Shown: piece by piece, positions 1 to 13,269 of the stretch
Numbering within the stretch: position 1 is the stretch's first letter
Layout: each line of letters begins with the position of its first letter
From: Prunella strophiata
Taxonomy: Eukaryota; Chordata; Aves; Passeriformes; Prunellidae
NCBI GenBank assembly: GCA_036583965.1
Contig: JAZBQD010000017.1
Location: forward strand, 29,050,385 to 29,114,384
Direction of reading: 5' to 3'
DNA length: 64,000 bases
Made by a program: the position numbers and the translations under genes
The notes under the pieces: generated by a model
Told to the model about the DNA's origin: nothing
Database searches by the model: none
Seen by the model: the letters and a program-made list of their open reading frames with translations, nothing else

Positions 1-3000
1 TGCTTTCTTTTGAAGACATTGTATATAGAGCATTCATTCTCCTACATGTAGACAAAGTTTTACCATAAAAACTCATTTCTGTATGACAAATTTCTATATA
101 GCAATGATGTATAGCACATTTCTAAATATTTGAATGAATAACAGCATAAAGATTTCATTACTGGTGCTGAACATGCAAATAGAGGTAAACTGTGTATAAT
201 TTTATCATCTGTAGTTGTTGCAGCTAACGACCATGATGAGTGTTGAGAGCAGAGGGATACTAAATTTAATACTTAAATGCATCTCACCACAAGTGGTTAG
301 GATGAACCTTGTGCCAGGCAGCCAATCCAAGAATGTCACAGTGCAAAGCCCTACACTTTTCTTCACATCTTACAGCAGTGACAGCTGCCACCATGAAAAT
401 CCAAGGCAAGCTGGACTGTCTGTTGACAGCAAGCTTGGAAATTTTTGCTTTCCAGATCCCTGACAGGGAGCTGCAGCAGTCTTGTATGACTGTTCCTCAG
501 TGCTCTGCACAAAGTGCTGAGAAAGCAGACATCTGCCACACCTGCAACTGCAGTTTCTGGAGCCACTGTGTGTGCAAATGGCAGAAGAGCACCATTTCCC
601 CCACCCTGTAAGTGCACCATGTCACCTTCAGTCTCCCCACAGAATGAATTACCATATCCAAAGATTAGCTTTGGGTATGATGGGCATGTCTTGCTGTCCA
701 CAGGCATGACAGGAAAAGGCATCAAGAGTCCCTTGGAGTTTCTCCTTCCACCTGCATGGGGAACACACGTGGGTGGCTTACCACATAGGCCTCTGGAGAG
801 CCCAACCTTCTGTCATTCAAACCATTTGCTAGATTCCCTTCTGAAAACAAGGCAGGAAGTTTAAGGAATTGCATGGAATACTGCATGGGATCTTAATTCC
901 TGCCCCTCACCATGTTACCTTTGTTTGAAATGGTATGCTGAACTCAGCTTGAAGATGTGAGTTTTGCTTCTCTAAATATCAGGCTTTTGTTTTTTTCCCC
1001 AGCTGTGCACATAAAAAGATACCCACTGCTAATGGACTATTTCTAGTATAAGTAGAGCATAGAGTATAGAGTATAAGCAAGTTGGTTTACTATATTTACA
1101 GACAGTTCACAGACATGTTGCACCCACAGTCAAAGTGAATTGTTTTAGCGTGCATCACTCAGAAATAATACCAAATATTCATTCAGAAAAACCCATGAAT
1201 ATGTGAAATAATTAGGATGAATCCTCTAAAGCTGAAGCATTTATGGGGAAGAGATGGTAAATAATTCTTGCGTATTCTCCTGCCATCATACATCTAAATG
1301 ATTTTTGGTCTCCCCCTTGAGATAAGCCAATTATGATGTGATAAATTGCTGGTCTATCCCTTACTTACATAGGAATTTCACAAACTGAAGAGATCTCGAA
1401 AGAATAGTTTGCAGTGAGTACAATGTAAGGTCCAGAGCTGACCCACTTCAAGGAAGGAGAGATACTCCTGCTGTTCCCTGAAATCAGTCTGCTAACAACA
1501 GCAAAGCAAGGCAGAAAGAGAGTATTTCCACACAAAACTAATGTGCCGACCTCAGAAAAATGCATCTTTGTTTTACTGCAGGAATTTGTAAGTACAAAGA
1601 AATGGAAGTAAACTCCCTCATTCATTTTACTCACCCGCCTCTATAAAAGAAGAGCTGTGAGCAAAATTCAAGATCTCAGTCCTTGCCCTCTGACTGGCAC
1701 AGGGAAGTGTCCATTGGGACATCACTTAAACACTGGGTCACAATGCAGGAGCACCCCTCAAGGAACAGCCATTTATGGCAACAAAGGCCAGGAGAGACAT
1801 TGTGATTCAGGTAATTTCAGACAGGCCCCGCCCTAAATTCTGTCACCTGGTATTAGCGGGGATCCTGGACACCTCCCTGCTTACACTGGGGTGCCAGCAG
1901 CAGCCCAAGAACTGATGACACATGTCCACAGAGGGGCCTCAAGCCCTTCCAGGAAGCCCCAGAGGTGCCCACATTGCAGAAATAGAAAAGGAAGAATATC
2001 TGTTCACCAATGTGTGTACAACTGTAGGAAAGTTGGATCCAGCAAAATATTTTGTGTTTTGCTCTCTGCATGGTGGGTTGATATCCAGTTCCCACTGCTT
2101 CACTCAGCTGCTATCTCTGATCCCTGGAAAGATTGCCTACCCCTTGAACAAAGGTTTTATTATATCTTGGAAAGCGCTGCCCTTCAGGGATTCCTGGAGT
2201 CCTTTGGCAATGAGACCTTGGACAAAGGGCTGTTGATGCTTCAAGGCAATAACATTATGTTATTCACATGCAGGGTCAGTTTGGGCATGGATTGTGTTGA
2301 CACTCACTGTTTCTGCTGCATCCCTTAGCAAGGACCATCTCACACAACCTTAAGGCTAGGGTTTTGCTGCATTTACCCCTCCCTAAGCAACTTCCCCCTC
2401 ATACAGAAACCTGCCTCCCTACTGATTAGTCCTTCCAAAAAAAGTAGAGTGCTACCTCCCTTTTGGGGAGAGTCAGGGCAGGATACAAGGGACAAGGGCA
2501 TGTTTGTGTCTTTCCTTTCTTAGAAGGAGAGAAAGATGGTTTGTGCTGTGTCCTGAAACCATACATGTCTGGACAGGACACTATTTATAAGGAAGGGTGA
2601 ACAAAAGCTGTCCCCTCCTCTTATAAATGTCTTAGTGAGAGATCCCCCCAAGAATGCTTCCCATGTATGTGAAGTACACTATATTTATTTGGTAGAAACC
2701 TATGTTGCAGGCCCTGGGCAGTGAATGCAGGCCCTGCCACAAGCTGTGAGGGGTCTGTGGGCCTCTGGTTCCATCTTTCCATGTTATATTTCTGAGTTAG
2801 GATGAGACCTTATTAAAGGTATTTTGCTCCAGTTTTGTCTTAATCAAAGCTGTTTAGTTTTTTCAGATCAGATAAAGAACTAATTGCCCAAAAAGTTCTT
2901 CCAGGAACAAAGTGTGAGAACAACTTCTTTCTGCAAGTGGTATCTTATTAACAGCAGGAGCACCACTTTGGCTGCCATCCTCACATCTCAAAGCATTTTA

Positions 3001-4518
3001 CAAAATCAAGAATTTGAATGGACTAGCAACTGTGCTTTGCATTTCCTGGAAAGGCTTTGACTAGAATTGGCAATTCAGTGCACTTAGCTGAACTGGTTGG
3101 AATAATGTAACTTAAGTCATGGGTGTACTGAGAGGCTGTAAACACACACAAAATAAGGCAAAGCACCAAGCTCCTTCCTGAACTCCCTGCCACTGAAGAT
3201 CATCTAGTCAGCAGGGAGAATCTGTGGTTAGTGGATGATGTTCATCACATCTCTCAACAGCTTGCAGTATAAATATATAATGGGCACAACAGGCAGCAAA
3301 GATTTGGAGAGGCATTTGAAATAACTAAAATCATTTAACAAAACTGTATCTTTCCAGGAGCCAAAGACATAACCCCTATGTGTCACTCAACCAGAATGCC
3401 AAATCCTATAATTCCTTGCACTGCTCACCAACTTTTCTTATGCCTATCTGAATGCAGATGTAGTATTAATTGCAATATATCTTTCAGTTTAAAAGAGTAT
3501 CTTGTATATATTTTTATATACATGTTATTTTTATTACATATATTTCTACATGTAAGCTTTGTTTTCACTTTCAAGTACCAACACCTAGTTAGAAACATGT
3601 TATTTGCTTAATAGGTGTGGGTTTTGCTGCACACACACTGACAGGAGAGCTCTTGTTTATGTAGGAGCTGTTCCATGGCAAATACCTCCCAGTCAGGTAC
3701 AATCTGCTCTAGCAAGTTCCAGGACTTTTCTTTTTTATAATTTTCCTGATGAATAAGCCAAGTTGCCACAATTATTTCAATTCTCTTCAGCTTTTACTTT
3801 GACTTTAAATCAGAGCCTTCCTTCTCAAGAAAAGCCATTTCTGACTCAGGCTTACCATTCCCTTGCTCTCTGCAGGTCTGACCTACCTACCCTTAAAATG
3901 CACAATCACTTCTTTGAAGAAAACCACTTATATCACCATGAAAACCTATTATTGCTATGAAAATAGAGATGTGCCTGTTGTGACTGTTGATTGAAATGGC
4001 AACATTTAATTTTCATTATTTATTAATATCTGGTATTTAGCTCACACTAGAGGTTTCTCTTTCAGTGCAAAGAATTTTACTGTTGATCAGACTCAGAATT
4101 TCTGTTTGAAAATTAAAAATATGTAATCTTTAATATGTGTAAGTGTTAACAAAGTGAACACATATAGTTGCACAGGAGCCTTGCTCTTCCCGACCCTGGG
4201 GTACTCATCCAGCCTTAGGGAGCTCTTGGTCTCCTTATGCACTAGTTCTCTTGAAAACTGTGTTTTGTCTGCACTTCAGAAGTACAGTCTGAATTTCAAC
4301 ACTTACCAGAGATGCTGAGAGCTTGCTATGACTGAATGTTAGGAAACCAAAGGAGGGAAATCCTTCACCTCCTCCTTATGTCTGCCTTGCACTCAAGCAC
4401 AAACTAGATTTTCCTTGAATTAAATCAGTGATGGTTCTCCTGAAGACCTTTGTTGTTTTCTTTCTTGGATATAACACACAAGCAATCTGGCTGAAAGGCT
4501 GATGTAACTTCAATATTA
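1..4518. other. Non-coding AT-rich sequence, no gene recognised
   Basis: I see no gene, RNA gene or recognisable transposon here. The longest open frame (1891-2328, 145 codons, plus strand) overlaps other open frames on both strands and resembles no family I know, so it is probably chance. A slightly more GC-rich patch at about 1,680-2,000 stands out from its AT-rich surroundings but has no splice-bounded open exon that I can defend. Confidence 0.6.
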
Positions 4519-4640
4519 TCATAAAATCATGGAATCATTTAGGCTGGAGAAGACCTTTCAGATCATCAAGTTCAACTATTAACCCAACACTGCCAAGTTC
4601 ACCACTTACTGTGTCCCTAAGTGCCATGATCCTATGTTAA
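4519..4640 (-). mobile_element. CR1 LINE fragment, 3' end, minus strand
   Basis: Read on the plus strand this starts with the reverse complement of the usual CR1 3' terminus (ATCATGGAATCATTTAGG and the following 'agaccttt...gatcatcaagttcaac') and continues with the typical 'taacccaacactgccaagt' and 'tgtccctaag' words. About 120 bp of 3' UTR-proximal sequence is present, the usual 5'-truncated form. There is no coding content. Identification rests on my memory of the avian CR1 consensus; the family is secure, the subfamily is not assigned. Confidence 0.9.
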
Positions 4641-6684
4641 ACTCTTAGGAAGAAAATCACAGAGATGTTGGCAGTGACACATTTAATTTTTTTAAACATC
4701 CTTACTCATGTTGTTTTTCTTGTTTCCCAGCTGCTCACTCTCATTGCAGTCCCCAGTTACTGCTGTGTCTTTGGAGACAAGCTGGTTGGATTTTCCTTTC
4801 AATATACTGATCTCTAGCTTAAGTGCACAGAATGTAAATATCAATGAAAATATTTCAAAAGCATTCTATTTCCCCTGTGTCTTGTTTTATTTAATCCATG
4901 CTTAAGATTAAATGTAGTAGTAGTTGTTATAATCTGAATTGAAAAAAATACCCAAACCGTAGTATTTGCTAATTTTTAAGTGCTTTTCCAATCTTATTGC
5001 ACAGTTCAAATACAGCAGACCTGTGTTTAGGAACTGTCACATCCACACAAGGGATAAATACAGTCATTGTCTATTTATAGTAGAAACTGGGTATCTTTCC
5101 TTGCACAGAAAAGCAGAATTTTAAATGTGTGTATATGTCACTGTACAAACAGAAAAGGAAAAAAAAAAAAAAAAATTGAAGAAATGTGCTGATATTGCCA
5201 AATAATCAAAGAAATATTTTCTCCCAAGAAATGATTAGGCTAAAACCCTAAAACAAATCTGATGTAAAAATGCAAAATTACTTCCCCCTCCTATGCCTCA
5301 AAACTTGCTTAGGACTGGAATTGTATGTATATAAAAATGCATGTGCAGTGGTTCCACATCTTCCCATTTAAAACATTAGTGGCACTTTTGTCAGCCATTT
5401 TAAAACTACAATTGTATCACTGGATGTTGGAATGTTCTCTGATTCTGAAACTTTGTTGTGGGTATCACAGTCTCCATTTTCTGAGATTCTGTAGTTTTGT
5501 TAAAGACTTCATAGAGCCATAAAAGCCTCTAAAAGTGTTAGACTGCTTCTTTGCAAATGTAAAAAGGCATAGATACAGTAGGCTTAATTCTTAGTTCATT
5601 TCCACAGCAATTAAATAGGAATAATTGCACCAGAATTCCACCAGATTTGCACAGCTGTGAATGTGAGAAGGACCAGGTCTTGCTTTTTAATTACTATTTC
5701 ACTTATCTATTTGATTTGAGGCTTTGAAATGTAAGTCGCAATGAAGATCAAAGGGAAAGGCAGGTGCTTATCATAAAGCACTGTCTTCATGTTGTGGTGT
5801 CCCAGCATTTAGGGTGGTCTGCAGGACCTTCCTGATGCATCATCCTCTCCAGGAAACCTTTCAGAAGAAATGTTTGGGCAAATGAAAAACAGCATCTAAG
5901 CACATTCCTGAAAGAGACAACACAAGGAGAAAACTCTGCTTGCTTCACTACCTGCCCACAAACACATCCCCTACTCAGGAATCTCTGCTCTGTACCCAGA
6001 TGCAGGTGTACCATGCTTGTGGTGGGGATGCATGACCCAGTACTTCCTGACTCTTTGGGATGTGATGGAATGCCTCACTCACCCCAGGCCAAAGTCCTTC
6101 CTGCACAGGGAGTTTGGATGGGCTGTCACTTGCAGCAATGTGTCTGCAGGAAAGCCAATACAGAGAAGGAGATAGACCTGGATGACAGCAAAATCTAGTA
6201 TTTATCTTTTGCTTTCATTAAAGCAGTAGTAAAGCCTTGATGTTGTCAGTGTGAAGATTAGCCTTTGTCATTCTATGTGTTTGTCCTTCTGTGATGGGGA
6301 GGAGAGGCTGGTGTAGGGGCAGTACAGTCTGGTTTTGGGAGCTGAATTTTAATGTTGGCCCAGGTAACCTGCTCCCACACAGTCTCTTCAAGGATGGAGC
6401 TTTCAATGAAAGGCTTGAAGATCTCTCTGGAGGTAATGTAATTTATTTCCTGGGAATATCAATTCAACTTCAACATGTATTTGTCTAACTCCCTTTTAGA
6501 AATGTCCAGCATATTGATCTTCCTTCTTTATACTTTTTTTTTTTTTTTTTTGTAATTTTACTTTCCCCACATCAAAACCAAAAATCCCAAATCCCTTGTG
6601 TTTTATGTATCACTTATCTCCCTGGTACCTCTTTTGTAGACTCAGTTATTTAATTTCATTATGCCAAAACCCAGAATCAGCACA
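4641..6684. other. Non-coding sequence with poly-A and poly-T runs
   Basis: No gene is recognised. Simple-sequence content: a run of 17 A at 5159-5175 and a run of 18 T at 6534-6551. The small open frames on either strand (for example 6013-6198) look like chance. Confidence 0.6.
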
Positions 6685-7350
6685 GTCTGGGCATGAACAG
6701 ATGGAGAGCAGCCCTGTGAGAAAGCCTTGGGTGTGCTGCTGGGTGAGAGGCTGGACATGACCCAGCCATGGGCACTCCCAGCCCAGAGAGCCAAACGTGT
6801 CCTGGGCTGCATCCAAAGCAGCGTGGGCAGCAGGGAGGGAGGGGATTCTGCCCCTCTGCTCTGAGAGGGGAGAGCCCACCTGGAACCCTGCACCCAGCTC
6901 TGTGTCCCAGCACAGGGAGGACATGGAACTGCTGGAATGTGTCCAGAGGAGGGACACCAAAATAATCAGAGGGATGGAGCATGTCTCATATAAAGAGCAG
7001 CTGACTTTGTTCAGAATTGGGTTTGTTCAGCCTTGAGAAGAGAAGGCTTTGGGATGACCTTCCTGTGGCCTTTCAGTGCCTTAAGGGAGCCTACAGCAAA
7101 GCCAGAGGGGGAATTTTTACAAGGGCATTTTTATATTATATATGAGGTAAAAGTTCATTGCTGTGAAGATGGTAAGGCGCTGGAAGTGGTTACTCAGAGA
7201 AACTGTGGATGCTCCATCCCTGGAAGTGTTCATGGCCATGTTGGATGGGGCCTCTGAGAATCCTGGTCTGGTGGAAGGTGTCCCTGCCCATAGCAGGAAG
7301 GTTGGAATGAGATGATCTTTAAGGCCCTTTCCAACCTAAACCATTCTACA
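6685..7350 (+). mobile_element. CR1 LINE fragment, 3' part, plus strand
   Basis: This is a 5'-truncated CR1 running to its proper 3' end (final words 'aaggcccttt ccaacctaaa ccattcta'). It keeps the reverse-transcriptase C-terminal/3' region in order: 'cctgggctgcatccaaagca', 'gggattctgcccctctgctc', 'gtccagaggagggacacca', 'ttcagccttgagaagagaag', 'tggatgctccatccctggaa'. Around 7130-7175 the copy jumps from the 'acaagggcat' motif almost directly to the 'gtggttactcagagaaactg' motif, so roughly 100 bp of the usual element is missing or scrambled. No frame stays open through it; the open frames reported in this region on both strands are shadows of the dead LINE. Confidence 0.95.
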
Positions 7351-10300
7351 GGGGCCAAGTCTTGAAATTATAATCCAGCTAAAACTGAGTAGAAAGGACA
7401 ATTCTGCCTCTTCTGTATTACACACAACAATCTATCTCATATTACTAGCCAAGGAGCTTGTTACTACTTCAAGAACATTTGCCTGCTGCGTATTTTTTTT
7501 CTGGGTGTAACTCTTAAAGGCCCATCTACAGTCCTGCCTAAGACCAGAGAGGGTTATCTCTTTGTGCATACACTTGTCCTCCTTTGTGTCAGAGTGCTGC
7601 TATTAGCAATATATGAAAGCAAAGTACTGAGAGGATGACAATCCACCCTGTGAAAGCAGCTCTGCCCTAGACAGAGGAAACAGGTCCCTGCCATGCATTT
7701 GCCTCTGCCTTGAACTCCTCCATCAATCAGCCTACCCCACTCACTGGTCTCACCTAATCATTAGAGAGTAGCCCAACAAGAAGTGAATGTCCTTCTGCTG
7801 ATGAGTAATGGTTTCCCTGCTTCCCAAATTATCTTAGCTGAGATTGTCCAAAGCAAATAGAGGAGAGCTACACATTCTCTTCAGGGGCCTGGAGGAGCCA
7901 CACATTCAAAATGATAACAAATCTTGAGATGATTGCCAACCACATGAAAAATTATTTGCTAGATGGCACATTCAGTGTGCTAGAATTCTCCATCAGAGTC
8001 TGCAGCTAAAATACATTTGAACTGCTGAGACAGAGTAACACTTCCCCTTTCATCTAAAATTGATGACATTTTCCGAGAAATTAAGATAGCCAAATGATGA
8101 ATCAAGTGCTACTTAGGATGGCAGCATGTAACATACTTTGCACAATAACTAGAATTCCTAAATCGGGATCAGGGTTGTTTGAGTACTGAAGGAGCTAAAC
8201 TGTTTTTATGTCATTATAAAAATTTAATACTTTGACTAACTATTAGATGTACCTTGTTCTTTCCTAGTTGCTTACGAGACAGTCATTGAGAACTTATTAG
8301 CTGTTTTCAGGGATGGTGAAAAATTGGTCTGTGAGCTTGCATGTTACTTCATTGGCATGTATTTCCAATTTCTGAACTATAAAGAGATCCAACACTTGTT
8401 TTCTTCCATTAATTACTTTCAGACCAACTGGAAAACTGAATATTTGAACTGGGGTTTATAAGAAGGAATGGCTCAGGGACAAAACTCAACTGCAATGCAG
8501 AAGTAAACCAACTGTTGAACAGGTAGTTTTTGTCCTGTTATTTGTAAGGAGATATTGAGAAGTTAGTTAATCTGAACCTGAACAAAGTAATCTTCAGAGC
8601 TGTCTCCATGTAGAAGTTGATGCTTAGAAACATAAAGTTGTAAATCTTTGGTGACCTACAAAAACATAAATCCCTATTACTTGGCTTAAAGTGGGATGTT
8701 TAAGCTCAATTTCAAACTCTCTAAGGTAAAGGTGCACTTCATGAGCACAAAGAACAACTACAGGAGGAAATGAATTGGAGAGCCTGCTGCAAAACTGTTT
8801 TCACCTACAGAAAAACCAAGCCCTTTGTCTGGAATAGCAGAGACTTTACAGGGAATTACTGTGCTATAGTAAGGTATATTCAGCAATACTTATGGAGGGA
8901 TTGAACTACCTACTTATTGCTTTGAAGAACAGTGACAATGCAAGCTTAATATTAACATTTATCCAAAATGGAAGTTCTGTGAAAATAGTGTCGTTAATAC
9001 CTTGCATAGTTTTCTGAAGAAATGACTACCTGGAAAAGCCATTGAACCAGAAATCTTCATACCAGTAAAATTTTCAGAATGTCACTGTGACCCATGTCAC
9101 TTTCTAGAGCATAAATGGAGGACTGGATAACCCCTGCAGAGAGTGGAACAGAAACAACCTACAAGCTACATAAAAAGTATAAGAGTAATTTGAAAAGTGA
9201 AAGAGAAAAAGGACTTCTTATCCTTGCTGGATAGAACAAAAATTCATAGGTTTAATAATTCAGCAGGAAAACTTTTATTGGGCCATGAAAAAAATGTTCT
9301 TAATAGAAGTCGATGATGGGTCCTTGAGAACACATTATACATGGATTTGAATGCTCACTTTTGTCAGTTTAAATGCAATTATATTTGTCCTGATACATTG
9401 CATGGTGTCAGGGCCCATCCAGTCCTCTAGTTCTACAGCATGAAAAGGCACTTGGCTTTGGTTAGATCCAAGGAACTTCTTCTTGGCTGTTGCTCATTGC
9501 TCACCCCCATGTCTCTCCAGGGCACAGTGTTGTGATTATGATGGCAGTGTGAGGAAACAAAATGTACCACCTTGTTTCACATGTTGTCTCGTGACAGAAA
9601 GCATAAACCTGTCAGAGTTATGTGGCACTGGGCTGCAGTCATACTGGCTGTGCTACAGTGCTCTTCCATGTTTAATCTGTAATTCCACCTAAGCAGGATT
9701 TCCATGAAGGTGGCAAGCAGCAAAGCAGCATTTGGCTTCAAGGAGCCCTGCAATGAGGCTGTGGTGCCTGGAGAGCATCCAGATGATGCTGGAATCTAAT
9801 TGCATGCTGATAGCTGGTTGTAGCAGAGGTCCACAGAGCCTTTTCATATGCACAGTAATGACAAGCCATTTGAGGAGATGGTGGCCCAATATTCAAGTGT
9901 CATATATTGTGCTGCATTGTGGTGAGAAGTGAACAGGCAGTAGCATGGTATCACAGGTGGCAAATAATTGAGTATGTGTAAGGGTGTGCAAGACAGACTT
10001 TAATTGGTGGCTTAAACACACAGGCAGAAGCCTGAGTGTTTACTACCCACCATCAGAACAGACTGGTTGTAAACTTGGGAGCAACTGGACTAAAGAAAAG
10101 AGGCACGTTCCAAATCACCCAATGAGTAGAGAGCCATCAGACAGCACCACCAGTGCTGTATGAGGCTTATCATACATTGTCTTTCTGCAGGTAGACAATT
10201 TGAATTGAGAAAATCACGTGCTAGAGTCTCCAGAAAGGAGACCTGTTGCCAAAAGAAGAATTCTCCCTTAAAAAAGGTGGTTTTAGAAAGAAAACGGGAT

Positions 10301-11725
10301 GAGAAAGGAGGAATGTAAGTCACCTAGCTGGAGGAAAGATCCTGAAAGTGGTGGAAGACCCCAGAGATCAGAGAGACAGAGAAAAATGAAATTAAATGAC
10401 AGTCCTGGGCTGCTGGTGCCAAAGTTAGGTAGTTCTGTGTAGTGGAACAGCACAAAGCAACATGGCTCTCTGCCCAAGTATCCTACACTAGCAAAAACCT
10501 CACTGCAGGGAGAGCAGCTGAGACCTCACCAATGTAATGCCAAAGAGCAAATAATGTCTATGCAAGATATCAAGAAGGGTAAAAGCTCTAATCTTTGTGG
10601 GTTTTAAATAAACCCTGGCATCCAGATCCATTACCAATCGCCATTCACTCTGTCTCTCTGTGACACTAAACAGCACAGCAGACCCACTGCACCTTTGCTG
10701 AGGACAATTCCCAGTTGCAGTGGAGGAGGCCTGATTTTACACAGATTAGGGCTTGATGCTGGAGTAGGTGCAGTTCAGACTTCACAGTGACAAGGTCCAG
10801 ACCAAGTATCATCATGGAAGAAATGGAGGACTGTTTCATATATGCTCAAAGTGCAGCCACACAAATATATTCCCATTTCATACAGGGAAGAACTTGCTTT
10901 GTTTCTGTAAATATTTTTCAATATTAAAAGTGTAGTTCCCTGCACAGTAAGAAGGCAACCATATATATCACAAAATGCTTGAAATCACGCAGATGAAAGA
11001 TAGTAAACAGCTATTTTTCTCTGCCCTGTGACTGGGAATAAAGCATTTTGCTGTTTGCTTTCCCAGCTTCACAATGTCTTGTGTTTGGCAGAATATGGGA
11101 CATGCTTGCTGCACTAAATAGCCACAAGGTAATTCAGAGCAAAGTTCAACAGACACAAGGACTTTACAGTCTCGTAACACACTTGGCAAAAGCCGTAGTG
11201 TTACAGAATCTAACTAAAGGCTAGCTAAAAATTAACAGATATTACCAATAAACTGAATAAAACTTTGACTTTAGGATTTTAATTATTTACAATCTATCTA
11301 TAATGTGAGTGTTTATGCCCCTCAAATCATTGTATTAACTTTGAAATAAACAAAGGAAGGTGTGATTAGTGGTTTTAAGGACAGCACTGGTACTCATTTC
11401 TTCACTAGGTGGAGAGGAGAGAAGAGGGATAATGTGTAGTTAATATATTACCCATTAATATAACATTAATACATTTTTTACGAAGCACTGGATGTTCATG
11501 TCTATGTCTGTTTGTCCTGCATTGCAGTGAGATGTAATCAACAGTCTCAAATATACACCAAGATCCTGTATTCAGAAGCGATTACAAAGACTTCCTCATT
11601 GCAAATGACAGACCAACATTAATGCTCCACTGTGAAACTAAAGCACAATGTACATGGCACTCCAAAGTGGTATTTGGTTATGTTTCCTTTAGCCACTTTA
11701 GTGGAACTGGAATGACAGTAATGCT
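7351..11725. other. Non-coding sequence, nothing recognised
   Basis: No gene, RNA or transposon is recognised in this 4.4 kb. Open frames are all below 80 codons, overlap on both strands and lack family resemblance. Local composition is AT-rich and without long simple repeats. Confidence 0.55.
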
Positions 11726-11732
11726 GCCTCAA

Positions 11733-12006
11733 CATCATCATCATCATCATCGTCATCAAAAGATTCAATAATAAGGTTTTCCTCCCAAATAAAGGTATTT
11801 GGGAGTGATAAGTACCACTTCTTGTACTAAAAGATACTGAAAAAAGAAAGGTTGTTAAAAAAGTCTTGAATCGCAACAGTTAATTAATCCTGAACCCTTA
11901 ATTTTATTTCCTTCTTTTTGGTGTGGGGGGTTTTTTTGTTCATTTGTTTTGTTTTTGTTTTTTGGGGTTTTTTTTGTTTGTTTTATTTTGTTTTGTTTTG
12001 TTTGTT
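11733..12006. repeat. ATC trinucleotide repeat and T/G-rich low-complexity tract
   Basis: A short (ATC)n run with one interruption lies at 11733-11757. Further on, 11926-12006 is an almost pure T/G tract on the plus strand made of TTTTG- and TTTG-like units. The phenylalanine-rich open frame across it (11923-12198) is a composition artefact. Confidence 0.85.
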
Positions 12007-13116
12007 GTGGAGGAAAACTATTTTTCATCATTCATTCAAGTTCAAGAATTACATACTACAAGATCAAGATTAAGTGCATGCAGATGGATGTTTTTTAAAG
12101 GATATTGCAAAGCCAACTGTAAGCAAATTAGTGCAAAAACAACAGGAAATTTCCATATAATCTTGGATAATTTATCCAAGAGCCAAATGATTCTTTAGAC
12201 AGTAAGCATAACCTATCCATCTCTGTGGGAGAAAAGTTACACTAGGACAGGGTCGAGACACTAAAGTGAGAATAAAAGAGCCCTGCAGAAAAGAGAATCA
12301 AAGATGGTATAACACCTCCATCTACACTTTTCAAAGCAAGGACTTAAGTCATAGAGGCAATAATAGCTCTATGGACAATAAAAGCATAAAACAGGTAGTC
12401 CCCACTAAGTTGAAAAACGCATCTGTGCTTGCCTAGGCTTTTTGTGATGAAGGTAACATCACTTGCCTGCAATACACCTGTCATTTAAGGGCAATGTTGC
12501 TGAGTGGGAGGTCTCCCAGGCTTCTTAAAGCACACTGACTGGTACAGAGCTCTGAAATTTCTGTCTCTGATACTCCTACTTATTCATACAAAGCCTTTCT
12601 AGAGTACCTTGTGCCTGTGTCTCATTTCATTAAGTAAGCATCAGTGAACACAGAAATATCTACTGTATGTGCTTAATGCCCTCAGAAATATTGGAATAAC
12701 CTGCCTTTGTATGCTCTGACCCTAAAGTGCATCCTTTGGGAAGGGCTTTCTTAGAAGCAGCAGGGCAGAGTAAGTTTTGCTGCTTGCTGGTGCTGAATGC
12801 TTTGGGCTGTAGCACAAACACAGCTGCATGGGTTAACACAAGAAATCTGCTTCCACTTTTTGCTTACACAGCTGATTCTGGCTGAAGACCCAGTAGCAAA
12901 CATTTTCATTAAAAAAATATTTTATGTGAAGCAGTTACCCTTTAAACACTGTGGAAAATTTCTGTAGAACTGCTACAGCAGGGGCAGGTGAGACAGAGTG
13001 CTGTACCCTCTACAATAAAAATACCATCTCCCAGTCCCTGTGTACTTGAAAACCTTGCTTATCCAAACCCTGGTTAACGCCAGCTCCCAGACTGATGAGG
13101 AAAAATGCAAAGAAAT

Positions 13117-13258
13117 ATGATGATGATGATGATGACAGCAATAATAATGCTTCCAAAAAAACAAAAAAAAACCAAACAAAAAAAAAAAAAAAAAAAAAAC
13201 CAAAAACAAAAAAAACCCAAAAAAAACAAAAAAAAAAAACCAAAAAAACACAAACAAA
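13117..13258. repeat. ATG trinucleotide repeat followed by A/C-rich tract
   Basis: A (ATG)n run of six units at 13117-13134 is followed, after 'acagcaataataatg', by about 100 bp of A runs separated by single or double C (13156-13258), including one uninterrupted A run of more than 20. Frames across it translate as poly-Lys/Asn or, on the other strand, poly-Phe; these are not genes. Confidence 0.9.
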
Positions 13259-13269
13259 AGAATCCTAGC

